A stretch of DNA of 47,177 bases from an uncultured Clostridia bacterium. Lineage in GTDB: Bacteria > Bacillota > Clostridia > TANB77 > CAG-465. How positions within the stretch are numbered: the stretch's first letter is position 1; each line of letters opens with the position of its first letter. The DNA lies in contig CALXBV010000090.1 in NCBI GenBank assembly GCA_944386635.1, forward strand, positions 1 through 47,177, in the 5' to 3' direction. Below the pieces are notes generated by a model that was not told the DNA's origin, made no database searches, and was given only the letters and a program-made list of their open reading frames with translations. Shown piece by piece: positions 18,344-27,929 of this stretch. The position numbers were made by a program, and so were the translations under genes.

Positions 18344-20590
18344 CTACATAATAGATAATACCTTTTCAATTGCTATAAATAATGTAGCTGATAATATAAC
18401 TGTTACTAAAAATGTATAATCTTTAAATACAAACATATTTTCAACTATATTAAGCTTTATTTTTCTATAATCTAATTGTTCTTTAAATTTTTGTATACTA
18501 TCTTTATCTTTAAGCTCCATAAATTTATTATATGCCATATATATTAATAAACAAAATCCAACAGCATTTAATAGTATATTAAAATATGTAAATATTTGCA
18601 TAAATATCATATGATCATAAAATAAAGCCTCAACAACTGCAAACCCATTATTTATAAAGTGAAGTATCATAGTAGGATACATTCTATTTGTCTTTAATCT
18701 TATTATTGCAAATAAAATACCAACTAAAAATGCAAATATAAATTGAGATAAATTCATATGTATAGTTGCAAATATCAAACTAGATACTATTACAGTAAAT
18801 ATAGCACCTTTTTTCTTTAATATTCCAACAATTCCTTTTCTTACAAATAACTCTTCAAATATAGCGGGAAGTATTGCTACCTGTAAGAATATTAAGACTG
18901 TAGAAAGCTTACCAGTATAATTAAACAGACCTAATGTTTCTGTTACATCTACACCCACACCCATTTTTTCAATAGCAAATGAACATATCATTTGTATTAC
19001 ACTAATTATAGGAATACCTATAATTATATATTTTATACATTTTATTATATCTTCTTTACCTTTATTTTCTTTTTTCTCTTCTTTTGGTATATATGATTTT
19101 AAAAGTAAATATGGTATATATATTGATATCACAAATACAATACATGATAGTATTAAATAAATATTTGATTGTGATATAAATGTAATACTACTACTTATAC
19201 TGTCTAAAAATACACTTACTATAATCCCACCAAATATTTGCAATATAAGTAAAAGAATAACTGCCATACCGATAACAAGTCCTATCTTTCCACTACTTTT
19301 TCTTTCAATCATTCTCTCTTGATATTCTCTTGTAGAAAGTATTTTTTCAATTCCATCTATTCTTTTATTTTTCTTAGGTGAAAAATCTAATATTGCATTT
19401 TTAAATGGTTTTTGTGCCAAAATCAAAGATAATGGTATTGATGCTAAAAGTATAACTAAAGCTATTACTATTTGTACCCAATTTGCTTGCCCTAATATAA
19501 ACATAGAAGGTATAAAATACATTGATGCAAGTGGTATAACCGATATTATGTATGTTAATATATGTGATCCAGCTGAAAATGCATTAACTACCATATATAA
19601 TACCAAATTTATAGTTATAAGTAGGAATGTAGCATTTCCAGCTTCTTGTATACTAGTTGTTTTAGCAGACATAACACATTGTATTACCCCTTGTAAGAAT
19701 ACTGTCAAGCACATAAATACCAATGTAATCAAAAAATATATAATAACATCAGAATTTATAATATTACCAATGCTTATGTCATTTGTATAAGTATAGTTAC
19801 CATTAATACTAAAAATACCAGATATCATTAATGCAATAACTATATATGCAAGCATAAATATAAATTGCACTAATACTGTTAAACATACACTCAATACTTT
19901 AGATATTATATATTGTTTAGCAGTAATAGAAGTTAATATATATTCTATACTTTTTGACATTTTCTCTTGTGATATAGTATTAGCAATCTTACTTAAACAC
20001 AAAAGTAAAATAAAGAAAATTAGATAATTTGATATAATATACAAACCATTCTGACTTGTATTACCATGTTCATTAGCTATTACAGTCATTTCTACTGTTG
20101 CCTGTTGTTTTATTTGCTCAATTTCTTGTAATGTAAGATTCTTATTTTCGGATATCATTCTATCCTTTATACTATTTAATGTAGATTCAATTAAATTTAT
20201 ATACTTGTTATCTGTTCCATCCTTAAACATAATTGAAGCTTTTATATACTCTGTATCATCAGGCTGTACATCTATCAAAATTATATTAGCATCTAATTGC
20301 TCATTATTATAATTTTGTATATTATCAGTTTTTTCAACATCAACATTTATATCATTAATAAATGCTTGTACTATCTGTTCATATGCTAAATTTTGAGCAT
20401 CTTGAACATAAATAGTAACACTATCATCAGCATAATTTTCTTCATCTTTAAACATTGATTTTATATTATTAAAATTCAATACTACAATTGTCACTATTAA
20501 TAATAAAAGATTTAATATAACAAACCATTTATTCTTTATGCTTCTTTCGACATCATTTTTTATTATAGCTACTATCTTATTACTCTTCAT
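18344..20590 (-). CDS. ABC-2 type permease fused to a CPBP intramembrane protease
   Basis: A 748-residue polytopic membrane protein. The first half is an ABC-2/NatB-like permease: one N-terminal membrane segment, a large extracytoplasmic domain (about residues 45-180), then a cluster of membrane segments with ISQEKMSKSIEYILTSI. The C-terminal part is a CPBP (Abi) glutamic protease domain with EELFVRKG (Glu579-Glu580, Arg584), FATIH (His611) and HFINN (His644), the three expected motifs. Such fusions are known in Firmicutes beside a NatA-like ATPase. It overlaps that ATPase gene by 11 bases, so the two form one exporter. Substrate unknown; the protease part may process exported peptides or act in membrane quality control. 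Confidence 0.88.
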   Translation of the reverse strand: MKSNKIVAIIKNDVERSIKNKWFVILNLLLLIVTIVVLNFNNIKSMFKDEENYADDSVTIYVQDAQNLAYEQIVQAFINDINVDVEKTDNIQNYNNEQLDANIILIDVQPDDTEYIKASIMFKDGTDNKYINLIESTLNSIKDRMISENKNLTLQEIEQIKQQATVEMTVIANEHGNTSQNGLYIISNYLIFFILLLCLSKIANTISQEKMSKSIEYILTSITAKQYIISKVLSVCLTVLVQFIFMLAYIVIALMISGIFSINGNYTYTNDISIGNIINSDVIIYFLITLVFMCLTVFLQGVIQCVMSAKTTSIQEAGNATFLLITINLVLYMVVNAFSAGSHILTYIISVIPLASMYFIPSMFILGQANWVQIVIALVILLASIPLSLILAQKPFKNAILDFSPKKNKRIDGIEKILSTREYQERMIERKSSGKIGLVIGMAVILLLILQIFGGIIVSVFLDSISSSITFISQSNIYLILSCIVFVISIYIPYLLLKSYIPKEEKKENKGKEDIIKCIKYIIIGIPIISVIQMICSFAIEKMGVGVDVTETLGLFNYTGKLSTVLIFLQVAILPAIFEELFVRKGIVGILKKKGAIFTVIVSSLIFATIHMNLSQFIFAFLVGILFAIIRLKTNRMYPTMILHFINNGFAVVEALFYDHMIFMQIFTYFNILLNAVGFCLLIYMAYNKFMELKDKDSIQKFKEQLDYRKIKLNIVENMFVFKDYTFLVTVILSATLFIAIEKVLSIM

Positions 20591-21479
20591 ATTTTGTACC
20601 TACCTTATCCAAAAATATGTCATTTAAAGATACATTTAGAACTGAAAATTTAGTTATTTCACTTGAATATAAAAGTCTAAACACATCATTTATTCTCTCT
20701 TTATTGGCTAATTTTACTATATATCTATTATTTGGCTTTTCTTCTATTTTTCCAAATACTGATATTTGATTTAAAACAGGTTTTGAAATTTTTCCTGTTA
20801 TATCAAGAGTTTTACTAGAATATTCCTGTTTTATATCATTTAAATTACAATTTAATATTACTCTTCCATTATCTATTATTAATACATCTTCACAAAGCAT
20901 TTCAACTTGGCTCATAATATGTGATGAGAATATTATAGTTTTTCCTTTTTCCTTTAATTCAAGTATTATATTTTTAAAGTACTCTACACTTACAGGATCT
21001 AGCCCTGAAAATGGTTCATCTAAAATAATCAGTTCTGGATCATGTAATATTGCTATAATAAATTGTATTTTTTGCTTGTTTCCTTTAGATAGCTCTTTAA
21101 TCTTCATATTAGCATATTCTACTATAGAAAATCTCTCTAATAAATCAAACATGTTCTTTTTAATTTCTTCTTCACTCATTGATTTCATCTTTCCATAATA
21201 TAAACACTGCTCATATACAGTATAAGAATCAATTAAAGATCCTACCTCTGGTAAATATCCTATTTTATCTGATACTTTAGAATCTATTTTTTCACCATTA
21301 TATAATATTTCTCCTTCATCTGGCTCCAAAATATTAAGTATCATTCTAAAAGTAGTAGATTTTCCTGCTCCGTTTTTTCCTAAAACGCCCAATATTTTTC
21401 CATTTTCTACCGAAAAAGAAACATTATCTACTACTTTTTTTATTCCAAAAAATTTGCTTAAATTTTTTACTTCTAACAT
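20580..21479 (-). CDS. ABC transporter ATP-binding protein (NatA-like)
   Basis: A 299-residue ABC ATPase with Walker A GKNGAGKS (34-41), signature ELSKGNKQK in place of LSGGQ, and Walker B LIILDEPFSGLDP followed by the switch histidine in FSSHIMSQ. A C-terminal extension of about 80 residues (ending NVSLNDIFLDKVG) is typical of NatA and bacitracin-type exporters of the ABC-2 class. AAAGGAATT precedes the ATG. It starts 12 bases after queA and overlaps the permease-CPBP gene. Confidence 0.93.
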   Translation of the reverse strand: MLEVKNLSKFFGIKKVVDNVSFSVENGKILGVLGKNGAGKSTTFRMILNILEPDEGEILYNGEKIDSKVSDKIGYLPEVGSLIDSYTVYEQCLYYGKMKSMSEEEIKKNMFDLLERFSIVEYANMKIKELSKGNKQKIQFIIAILHDPELIILDEPFSGLDPVSVEYFKNIILELKEKGKTIIFSSHIMSQVEMLCEDVLIIDNGRVILNCNLNDIKQEYSSKTLDITGKISKPVLNQISVFGKIEEKPNNRYIVKLANKERINDVFRLLYSSEITKFSVLNVSLNDIFLDKVGTKYEE

Positions 21480-21491
21480 CTTAATTCCTTT

Positions 21492-22514
21492 CTATAATAT
21501 AAGCATACAATCTCCAAAACTAAAGAATCTATATTTTTCTTCTACAGCTATTTTATATGCTTTCATTATTTTATCTTTTGTTGCAAGTGCTGAAACTAAC
21601 ATAATTAAAGTTGATTCAGGAAGATGGAAGTTTGTAAGCAATCCATCAATCATTTTAAACTTATATCCTGGATAAATAAATATACTTGTCTCCTCTGCAT
21701 GTGGATGAATTACTCCATTATCATCAGTAGCACTCTCTAATACTCTACATGACGTAGTTCCTACAGCTATTACTCGTTTATGATTTTTCTTTGTCTCATT
21801 TATAATATCACATGCTTCTTTTGTAATAATATAATACTCACTATGCATTTGATGCTTTGTAACATCATCTACCTTTACCGGTCTAAATGTTCCAAGCCCT
21901 ACATGTAAAGTTACATATACTAAATTTACACCTTTATCCTCTAATTTTTTTAATACTTCTTTGGTAAAATGTAAACCTGCTGTTGGAGCAGCTGCACTTC
22001 CTTCATGCTTACTATATACTGTTTGATACCTATCTGGATCATCTAGTTTTTCTGTTATATATGGTGGAAGAGGCATTGTTCCAAGTCTATCTAATATCTC
22101 ATTAAAAATTCCATCATACATAAATTTAACTACTCTTTGTCCATCTTCTAATATATCTATAATTTTTAGACTTAACGTATCATCGAATTCTATTATATCA
22201 TTAATCTTACATTTTTTTCCAGGTTTTACTAAAGTTTGCCATTTATCATCTTCGAGTTGTTTTAAAAGTAATATTTCTATTTTCTCTTCTTTGCCAACTC
22301 TATGTCCAAAAAGTCTTGCAGGTATTACTTTAGTATCATTTAAAACTAAAGTATCTCCCGGATTTATATATTCTACAATATCTTCAAAAACTCTATGCTC
22401 TACATAATCTTTACTTCTATCTAATACCATCATTCTAGATTTCTGCCTATCTTTTAGTGGTGTTTGAGCAATAAGTTCATGTGGTAAATCATAATAAAAA
22501 TCACTTGTCTTCAT
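21492..22514 (-). CDS. queA: S-adenosylmethionine:tRNA ribosyltransferase-isomerase
   Basis: QueA (340 residues, normal length), which transfers and isomerises the ribose of SAM onto preQ1-tRNA to give epoxyqueuosine. The N-terminal [45 protein letters not shown] and [19 protein letters not shown] motifs are characteristic. AAAAAAGGAGAA precedes the ATG. It follows a terminator (22561-22590), so a new transcript begins here; a TATAAT box lies about 30 bases upstream without a convincing -35. Confidence 0.97.
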   Translation of the reverse strand: MKTSDFYYDLPHELIAQTPLKDRQKSRMMVLDRSKDYVEHRVFEDIVEYINPGDTLVLNDTKVIPARLFGHRVGKEEKIEILLLKQLEDDKWQTLVKPGKKCKINDIIEFDDTLSLKIIDILEDGQRVVKFMYDGIFNEILDRLGTMPLPPYITEKLDDPDRYQTVYSKHEGSAAAPTAGLHFTKEVLKKLEDKGVNLVYVTLHVGLGTFRPVKVDDVTKHQMHSEYYIITKEACDIINETKKNHKRVIAVGTTSCRVLESATDDNGVIHPHAEETSIFIYPGYKFKMIDGLLTNFHLPESTLIMLVSALATKDKIMKAYKIAVEEKYRFFSFGDCMLIL

Positions 22515-22560
22515 TTTTTATTCTCCTTTTTTAGCCATTTCATTATATCATAAAATGTAG

Positions 22561-22590
22561 AAAAAAGATAGATTACGTAATCTATCTTTT
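22561..22590 (-). terminator. intrinsic terminator after the recJ-relA-MBL-ung operon
   Basis: A 28-base perfect palindrome (22563-22590) able to form a stem of about 12 bp, minus-strand tail TTTTTTCTAC, ten bases past the ung stop. Confidence 0.78.
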
Positions 22591-22599
22591 AAAATATCA

Positions 22600-23262
22600 T
22601 TAAATATTTGGTATTTGCCAATCTATAGGCTCTATACCATTTGCTTTTAAAAATTCATTTGCTTTTTTAAAATGGTTACAGCCAAAAAATCCGTACCTAG
22701 CAGAAAAAGGACTAGGATGTGCAGCTGTAAGTACTAAATGCTTAGGATTTGTAATTAAAGATGCCTTTGATTTTGCAAAGTTTCCCCATAGCATAAATAC
22801 AACTGGCTGTTCTTTTTTATTAACTTCTTCTATTATTCTATCTGTAAATGTCTCCCAACCAATACCTCTATGTGAAGCCGGCATATCTTTTTGTACTGTC
22901 AATACCGAATTTAACAACAATACCCCTTGCCTTGACCATTTCATTAAATAGCCATTATTGGGAATATAGCATCCTAATTCTTGGTGTAATTCTTTGTATA
23001 TGTTTTGTAAAGATGGTGGCACCTTAATTCCAGGACACACAGAAAAAGCCATTCCATGTGCTTCTCCAAGTCCATGATATGGATCTTGTCCTAAAATTAC
23101 CACCTTCACATTTTCATATGGAGTATATTTTAAAGCAGCAAATATATTCTTTTTATCTGGAAAAATAGTATGTTCTTCGTATGCTTTATATACAAATTCA
23201 TGTAGTTTTTTATAATAATCTTTTTTACTTTCTTCTTCTATTATATCTTTAAAATGATTCAT
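22600..23262 (-). CDS. ung: uracil-DNA glycosylase
   Basis: Family 1 UDG (220 residues), removing uracil from DNA. The water-activating loop VVILGQDPYHGLGEAHGMAFS with the catalytic Asp, the SLQNIYKEL minor-groove loop, the FMLWGNFAKSK uracil strand and the leucine/histidine loop TAAHPSPFSARYGFFGCNHF are all present. Last gene of the recJ-relA-MBL run, nine bases after the MBL stop. Confidence 0.97.
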   Translation of the reverse strand: MNHFKDIIEEESKKDYYKKLHEFVYKAYEEHTIFPDKKNIFAALKYTPYENVKVVILGQDPYHGLGEAHGMAFSVCPGIKVPPSLQNIYKELHQELGCYIPNNGYLMKWSRQGVLLLNSVLTVQKDMPASHRGIGWETFTDRIIEEVNKKEQPVVFMLWGNFAKSKASLITNPKHLVLTAAHPSPFSARYGFFGCNHFKKANEFLKANGIEPIDWQIPNI

Positions 23263-23271
23263 TTTTTCCTC

Positions 23272-23946
23272 CTATATTAGCTTTTGTAAGTCTAAATTAA
23301 AATAAACTTTTACACATCTATTAATCCTATCAAAGATATCAGATAATTTTACATTAGATGCTCCATGACCAGGATATATTAGACAATTGCTATAATGTCT
23401 AAATAAATATACAATAGAGTTAATCATATCTTCACTACTTCCTGTAGGCAAATCAGTTCTTCCAAAAGAAGTTGTAAATATAGTATCACCAGTAAAGAGT
23501 ACTTTTTCATCTTCTATATAATAGCAACTACTACCCACAGTATGACCTGGTGTACTTATAGCCTTTATATTAATACCATCAAAATCTATACAATCACCGT
23601 CATCTACAAATATAAATTTTTCTAAATTAAAAGGTTGTTGTTTTAAAGCAAATATACTAGCACAATTATTTACCTTTGCTTCTAACATATCTTTTTCTTT
23701 TTTATTTACTATTACTCTTACATCGTACTCTTTTAATATTTCATATAATGCCAATATATGATCCACATGTGCATGAGTTAATAAAACATATTCTAAGTTT
23801 AGCTTCTCATCTTCTATCTTTTTTTTGAAAATATTAAATTTATCAGCTGGATCAATGATAACTATATTTTTATCATTATACAAAATATACGAATTTGTAA
23901 TATGTCCACTACTAGATATCTCTATTTCAAGTTTTTCAATGTTCAT
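23272..23946 (-). CDS. MBL-fold hydrolase, glyoxalase II-like
   Basis: A 224-residue single-domain metallo-beta-lactamase protein. The metal motif LTHAHVDHI (HxHxDH), then STPGHTVGSSCY, FTGDTIFTTSFGRTDLPTGS and YPGHGASNV supply the dinuclear zinc ligands. This GDTLF...GRTDLPTG form is the common bacterial hydroxyacylglutathione-hydrolase-like group found beside relA in many Clostridia; thiol substrate unknown. Abuts relA (one base between stop and start). Confidence 0.9.
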   Translation of the reverse strand: MNIEKLEIEISSSGHITNSYILYNDKNIVIIDPADKFNIFKKKIEDEKLNLEYVLLTHAHVDHILALYEILKEYDVRVIVNKKEKDMLEAKVNNCASIFALKQQPFNLEKFIFVDDGDCIDFDGINIKAISTPGHTVGSSCYYIEDEKVLFTGDTIFTTSFGRTDLPTGSSEDMINSIVYLFRHYSNCLIYPGHGASNVKLSDIFDRINRCVKVYFNLDLQKLI

Positions 23947-23947
23947 A

Positions 23948-26107
23948 TTATTTAATTCTCCTTACATCAAATACACTATCAATTTTTCTTAAAGCTTTCA
24001 TAATAGTCTGTAATGTATTTATATCTTTAATGTTTACACAAAGATTTGTAATGTTTTCTCTTTCTGGTGTAACTTTAGTACTTATCTGCGTAATTTCAAC
24101 TTTCATTTCTTTCATTGTTTTTAAAATATCTGCTAATACACCATCTCTATCATTAGCTTTTACAACAAGTCTTGCTGTAAACTCTGCATGAACTTGTTCT
24201 TTCCATGATACTTTTATAGTTCTTGCCTCTATATCTAAATTTTTTAAGTTTTTACAATCACGTCTATGAATAGATATACCATTTGCAAAAGTTATATAAC
24301 CCACAATATCATCGCCTGGTATTGGAGAACAACACTTTGCAAATTTTACTAAGCAGTTATCTATTCCTTCTACCTCTACTAAATCATTGCTGTTATTTTT
24401 TTTCTTCTTTGATACGACTTTAAGCTTGACATCTTCATCTGTAGGTGTAATACTCTCTTCATAAAGCTCAACTATTTTATTTACGACCTTAACTGGTGAA
24501 ATACTTCCAAAGCCAATATTTTCATAGCAATCGTCTAGTGTCTTACAATTAAATCTCTTTAAAGCAGGTTCTATAAACTCATCCTTCATAATCTCATCAC
24601 GTGAATATTTTTGCTTTCTTAATATTTTATCAAAAGCCTCTTTACCATTTTGAATATTTATCTCTCTTCCTTCTTTTTTCAAGAAACTAGTTATCTTATT
24701 TTTTGCACTAGTAGTCTTTACATTTTTAAGCCAATCTCTATTTGGTCCTTTAGCATTTTTACTTGTTACAATTTCTACTACATCTTTATTTTCAAGCTTA
24801 GTATTAAGTGGAACCATTCTACCATTTATTTTTGCTCCAACCATTTGCTCTGCTACCTTTTGATGTATAGCATAAGCAAAGTCTATTGGTGTAGAACCTT
24901 TAGGCATTGACTTTATTTCTCCTTTAGGTGTAAATACAAAAACTTCTTCTCCGAATATTTCTGATTTTATCTTATCCATATTCTCTGTATTATCTGCTAA
25001 TTCTTTTTGTATTTCTAGAGTTTTTCTAAGCCATATTATTTTTTTATCTGCCTCTGATATTTTTTTGCTTTTTTCTTTATATGAAAAGTGAGCAGCAATA
25101 CCACGTTCTGCAACATTATGCATATCCCATGTTCTTATCTGAATTTCAAATGGTCTACCTCCTTCACCAAATACTGTAGTATGCAATGATTGATACATAT
25201 TTGTCTTTGGCACAGCAATATAGTCTTTAAATCTTCCCGGCATTGGCTTATACATATCATGTACTATTCCAAGAACACTATAGCAATCTTTTATAGAATT
25301 TACAATAACACGAATTGCTATTAAATCAAAAAGATCTTCTGCTTTACATGATTTAGCTTTCATTTTCTTATATATACTATAGAAATGTTTTGGTCTACCA
25401 TATATTGTAGCCTCTATTCCTTCCTCTTTTAATTTATCTGATACTTCTTTTATTCTTGCATCAATATAAGCTTCTCTTTCTTCTTTTTTCTCATCAATTT
25501 GTTCTTTTATGCTATGATATTCATCTGGTAATAATACTCTAAATGATATATCTTCAAGTTCGGATTTTACTTTAGACATACCAAGTCTATGTGCTATAGG
25601 TGCATATATTTCTAAGCACTCTTTAGCAATCTGCTCTTTTATGGCATTGTCCAAACTGCTCATTCTTCTCATATATGATAAACGTTCCGCAATCTTTATT
25701 ATAACTACCCTTATGTCCTTAGCAATAGCCATGAACATATTTCTTAAAGTCTCAGGATTAGTTGTTATATTTATCTTATCATCTTTTTTATAATCTTCTT
25801 CTAACTTTTTTAATAGAAGTATTAAATCTAATGTTTCTTTTCCTGCTGCATTTTCGGTTTCTTTTTCATCAAAATCTTCATAATCTACTATAGGATATAA
25901 TAAAGCAGCATATACTGATTTATCATCTAATCTTAAAGTTGCCACCTCGCTTGCTACCTCTGTTACAAAATCAATTGCATTATCATCTAAGATTTTCTTA
26001 TCTTTATATTTTTCTAAAGCATAATTTATAACATTTTTAAGTTCTTCCTCATTATACTTTATATTTTCTTTTTCTAACATATTTTTTATTTTATCTATAT
26101 ATTCCAT
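23948..26107 (-). CDS. relA: RelA/SpoT-type (p)ppGpp synthetase with a degenerate hydrolase domain
   Basis: Long RSH protein (719 residues). The synthetase domain is intact: GRPKHFYSIYKKM, LFDLIAIRV, PGRFKDYIAVPK, YQSLHTTVFG and the catalytic EIQIRT; then a TGS domain (VFVFTPKGEIKSMPKG), a zinc-finger/RIS region (VKFAKCCSPIPGDDIVGY) and a C-terminal ACT domain. The hydrolase site is not: the HD pair of the LLHDVVED motif is YP (residues 71-72, LLYPIVDY), the KLADRLHNMR helix reads KIAERLSYMR, losing the Asp and Asn, and the first His is missing. So it should make but not degrade ppGpp. Second in the recJ operon. Confidence 0.9.
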   Translation of the reverse strand: MEYIDKIKNMLEKENIKYNEEELKNVINYALEKYKDKKILDDNAIDFVTEVASEVATLRLDDKSVYAALLYPIVDYEDFDEKETENAAGKETLDLILLLKKLEEDYKKDDKINITTNPETLRNMFMAIAKDIRVVIIKIAERLSYMRRMSSLDNAIKEQIAKECLEIYAPIAHRLGMSKVKSELEDISFRVLLPDEYHSIKEQIDEKKEEREAYIDARIKEVSDKLKEEGIEATIYGRPKHFYSIYKKMKAKSCKAEDLFDLIAIRVIVNSIKDCYSVLGIVHDMYKPMPGRFKDYIAVPKTNMYQSLHTTVFGEGGRPFEIQIRTWDMHNVAERGIAAHFSYKEKSKKISEADKKIIWLRKTLEIQKELADNTENMDKIKSEIFGEEVFVFTPKGEIKSMPKGSTPIDFAYAIHQKVAEQMVGAKINGRMVPLNTKLENKDVVEIVTSKNAKGPNRDWLKNVKTTSAKNKITSFLKKEGREINIQNGKEAFDKILRKQKYSRDEIMKDEFIEPALKRFNCKTLDDCYENIGFGSISPVKVVNKIVELYEESITPTDEDVKLKVVSKKKKNNSNDLVEVEGIDNCLVKFAKCCSPIPGDDIVGYITFANGISIHRRDCKNLKNLDIEARTIKVSWKEQVHAEFTARLVVKANDRDGVLADILKTMKEMKVEITQISTKVTPERENITNLCVNIKDINTLQTIMKALRKIDSVFDVRRIK

Positions 26108-26126
26108 ATCTTAATCTCCTATTTTA

Positions 26127-27812
26127 TTAAACTGATTTTTTAAAATCTTGAATTATTATCTGTATAGTCTTTGGAGTATTATAGCTATTTAATTCTATAT
26201 TTCCAACAACATCAATTTTATCTCCTATTCTTATTTCATCTCTTCTTGAGCCTAGAGAAAATCCAACAGCATCAATTAAACTTTTATCATCTTTTAAGAC
26301 TAACTTTAAATGTTTATCATCTTTTATTGTTCTTATAGCTGCAACCTTTAGGCCTTTATATAAAAATACAGGAACCTGATTTGATTGTCCATATGGTTTT
26401 AAAGCTCTAATGTCTTTAATTAACTGAGCATTTAAATCTTTTCTTTGAATAGTCGCATCAATGTTTATTATTTGCTCAGATATAGTATCTTTTCTACTTT
26501 CAACTACCTCTTCAAATCTATTTATAAACTCATCTATTTTATCTTCTTCAATAGTAAGTCCTGCTGCAAGCTCATGACCTCCAAATTGTATTAATAAATC
26601 TTTGCACTCACTTAAAGCATCATATAAAGAAAATCCATTAGGACATCTTCCTGATCCTCTTATAAATCCATGCTCTTTTGTAAGTAATATTACAGGCTTA
26701 CAATACATATTAACAAGTCTTGATGCCACTATTCCTATAACTCCATTATGCCATGAACTATTATATAATACTATACTATTTTTATTTTCTAATTTTTTAC
26801 TGCTTATAATCTCTAATGCTTGTTTAAATATTATTGACTCTACATTTTTCCTTTCCTGATTTAATTCATCCAACTCAAATGCTATTTTTTCTGCTTTTTG
26901 ACTATCAGGCTCAAGTAACAGCTTTACTGCTGCAGCTGCATTTCCCATTCTTCCACAGGCATTTATTCTTGGAGCCATTCCAAATGATATCATTAAGCTG
27001 TCAATATCTTTATAGTTTACAATTTTAAGTAACTCTTTTAATCCAACATTTTCTGTTTTTTGCATACTTTTTAATCCGTATTTAGATATAATTCTATTTT
27101 CACCAACAAGTGGAACTATATCTGATATTGTACCTATAGAAACTATATCTATATATTTTAAATACTCATCTTTTGGTAAATTATACTTTTTAGCAATCGC
27201 CATCAAGCACTTAAATGCTACTCCTACTCCAGCTAGCATTTTGCATTTAGAATCATCATCCTTCCTTTTAGGGTTTATTATTGCATATGCATTAGGTAGT
27301 TCTTGTGTACATTCATGATGATCTGTTATACATACATCAATTCCAATACTATTTGCATATTCAACTTCTTCTATAGCTGTTATTCCACAATCCACAGTAA
27401 TTATTAAAGATACTCCATTTGCTTTTATTTCATCTAATGCTTTATTATTTATTCCATACCCTTCTACTAATCTATCAGGTAAATAATACATAATATCAAG
27501 TCCAAGCTTTGTTAAGAACTTATACATTATTGTAATACTTGTAATACCATCAACATCATAGTCACCATATATACATACTTTTTCATGATTTTTTATAGCA
27601 ATATCTATTCTTTTAACAATTTTTTCCATGTCTTTTATCTCATATGGATCAGATAAATCATCTATTGTTCCATTTAAAAAAGTATATATATCATTAAACT
27701 GTATATTTCTAGATACTAAAAGCTTTGCCATAATCTCTGATACATTATATGTTGATTTTATTTTTTCTAATAGCTTTTCGTCATATTTTGTCACACACCA
27801 TGTTTTTGGCAT
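26127..27812 (-). CDS. recJ: single-stranded-DNA-specific exonuclease
   Basis: RecJ (561 residues), the 5'-3' ssDNA exonuclease of RecF-type recombination and mismatch/base-excision repair. DHH-family motifs: ICIYGDYDVDGITS, LIITVDCG, CITDHHE (the DHH motif), VGVAFKCL, IGTISDIVPL, and the DHHA1 domain with SGRCPNGFSLYDAL and FGGHELAAGLTIE. A C-terminal OB-fold (about residues 470-555) ends it. AAAAGGAGGTAAAA precedes the ATG. First gene of the run recJ, relA, MBL, ung; the recJ-relA pairing is common in Clostridia. Confidence 0.95.
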   Translation of the reverse strand: MPKTWCVTKYDEKLLEKIKSTYNVSEIMAKLLVSRNIQFNDIYTFLNGTIDDLSDPYEIKDMEKIVKRIDIAIKNHEKVCIYGDYDVDGITSITIMYKFLTKLGLDIMYYLPDRLVEGYGINNKALDEIKANGVSLIITVDCGITAIEEVEYANSIGIDVCITDHHECTQELPNAYAIINPKRKDDDSKCKMLAGVGVAFKCLMAIAKKYNLPKDEYLKYIDIVSIGTISDIVPLVGENRIISKYGLKSMQKTENVGLKELLKIVNYKDIDSLMISFGMAPRINACGRMGNAAAAVKLLLEPDSQKAEKIAFELDELNQERKNVESIIFKQALEIISSKKLENKNSIVLYNSSWHNGVIGIVASRLVNMYCKPVILLTKEHGFIRGSGRCPNGFSLYDALSECKDLLIQFGGHELAAGLTIEEDKIDEFINRFEEVVESRKDTISEQIINIDATIQRKDLNAQLIKDIRALKPYGQSNQVPVFLYKGLKVAAIRTIKDDKHLKLVLKDDKSLIDAVGFSLGSRRDEIRIGDKIDVVGNIELNSYNTPKTIQIIIQDFKKSV

Positions 27813-27900
27813 TTTTACCTCCTTTTTTTAATATATTTACTTACACCTATATTTTACTACAAATATTAACAAATTGGAAGATAAAACAATGATATAGCTA

Positions 27901-27929
27901 AAAAATAAAGAGTTTAAAATAAACTCTTT
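27901..27929 (-). terminator. intrinsic terminator after the PlsC/GT8 operon
   Basis: A 10-bp stem (27907-27916 with 27920-27929), 3-base loop, minus-strand ATTTTT tail; it begins inside the acyltransferase stop codon. Confidence 0.75.
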
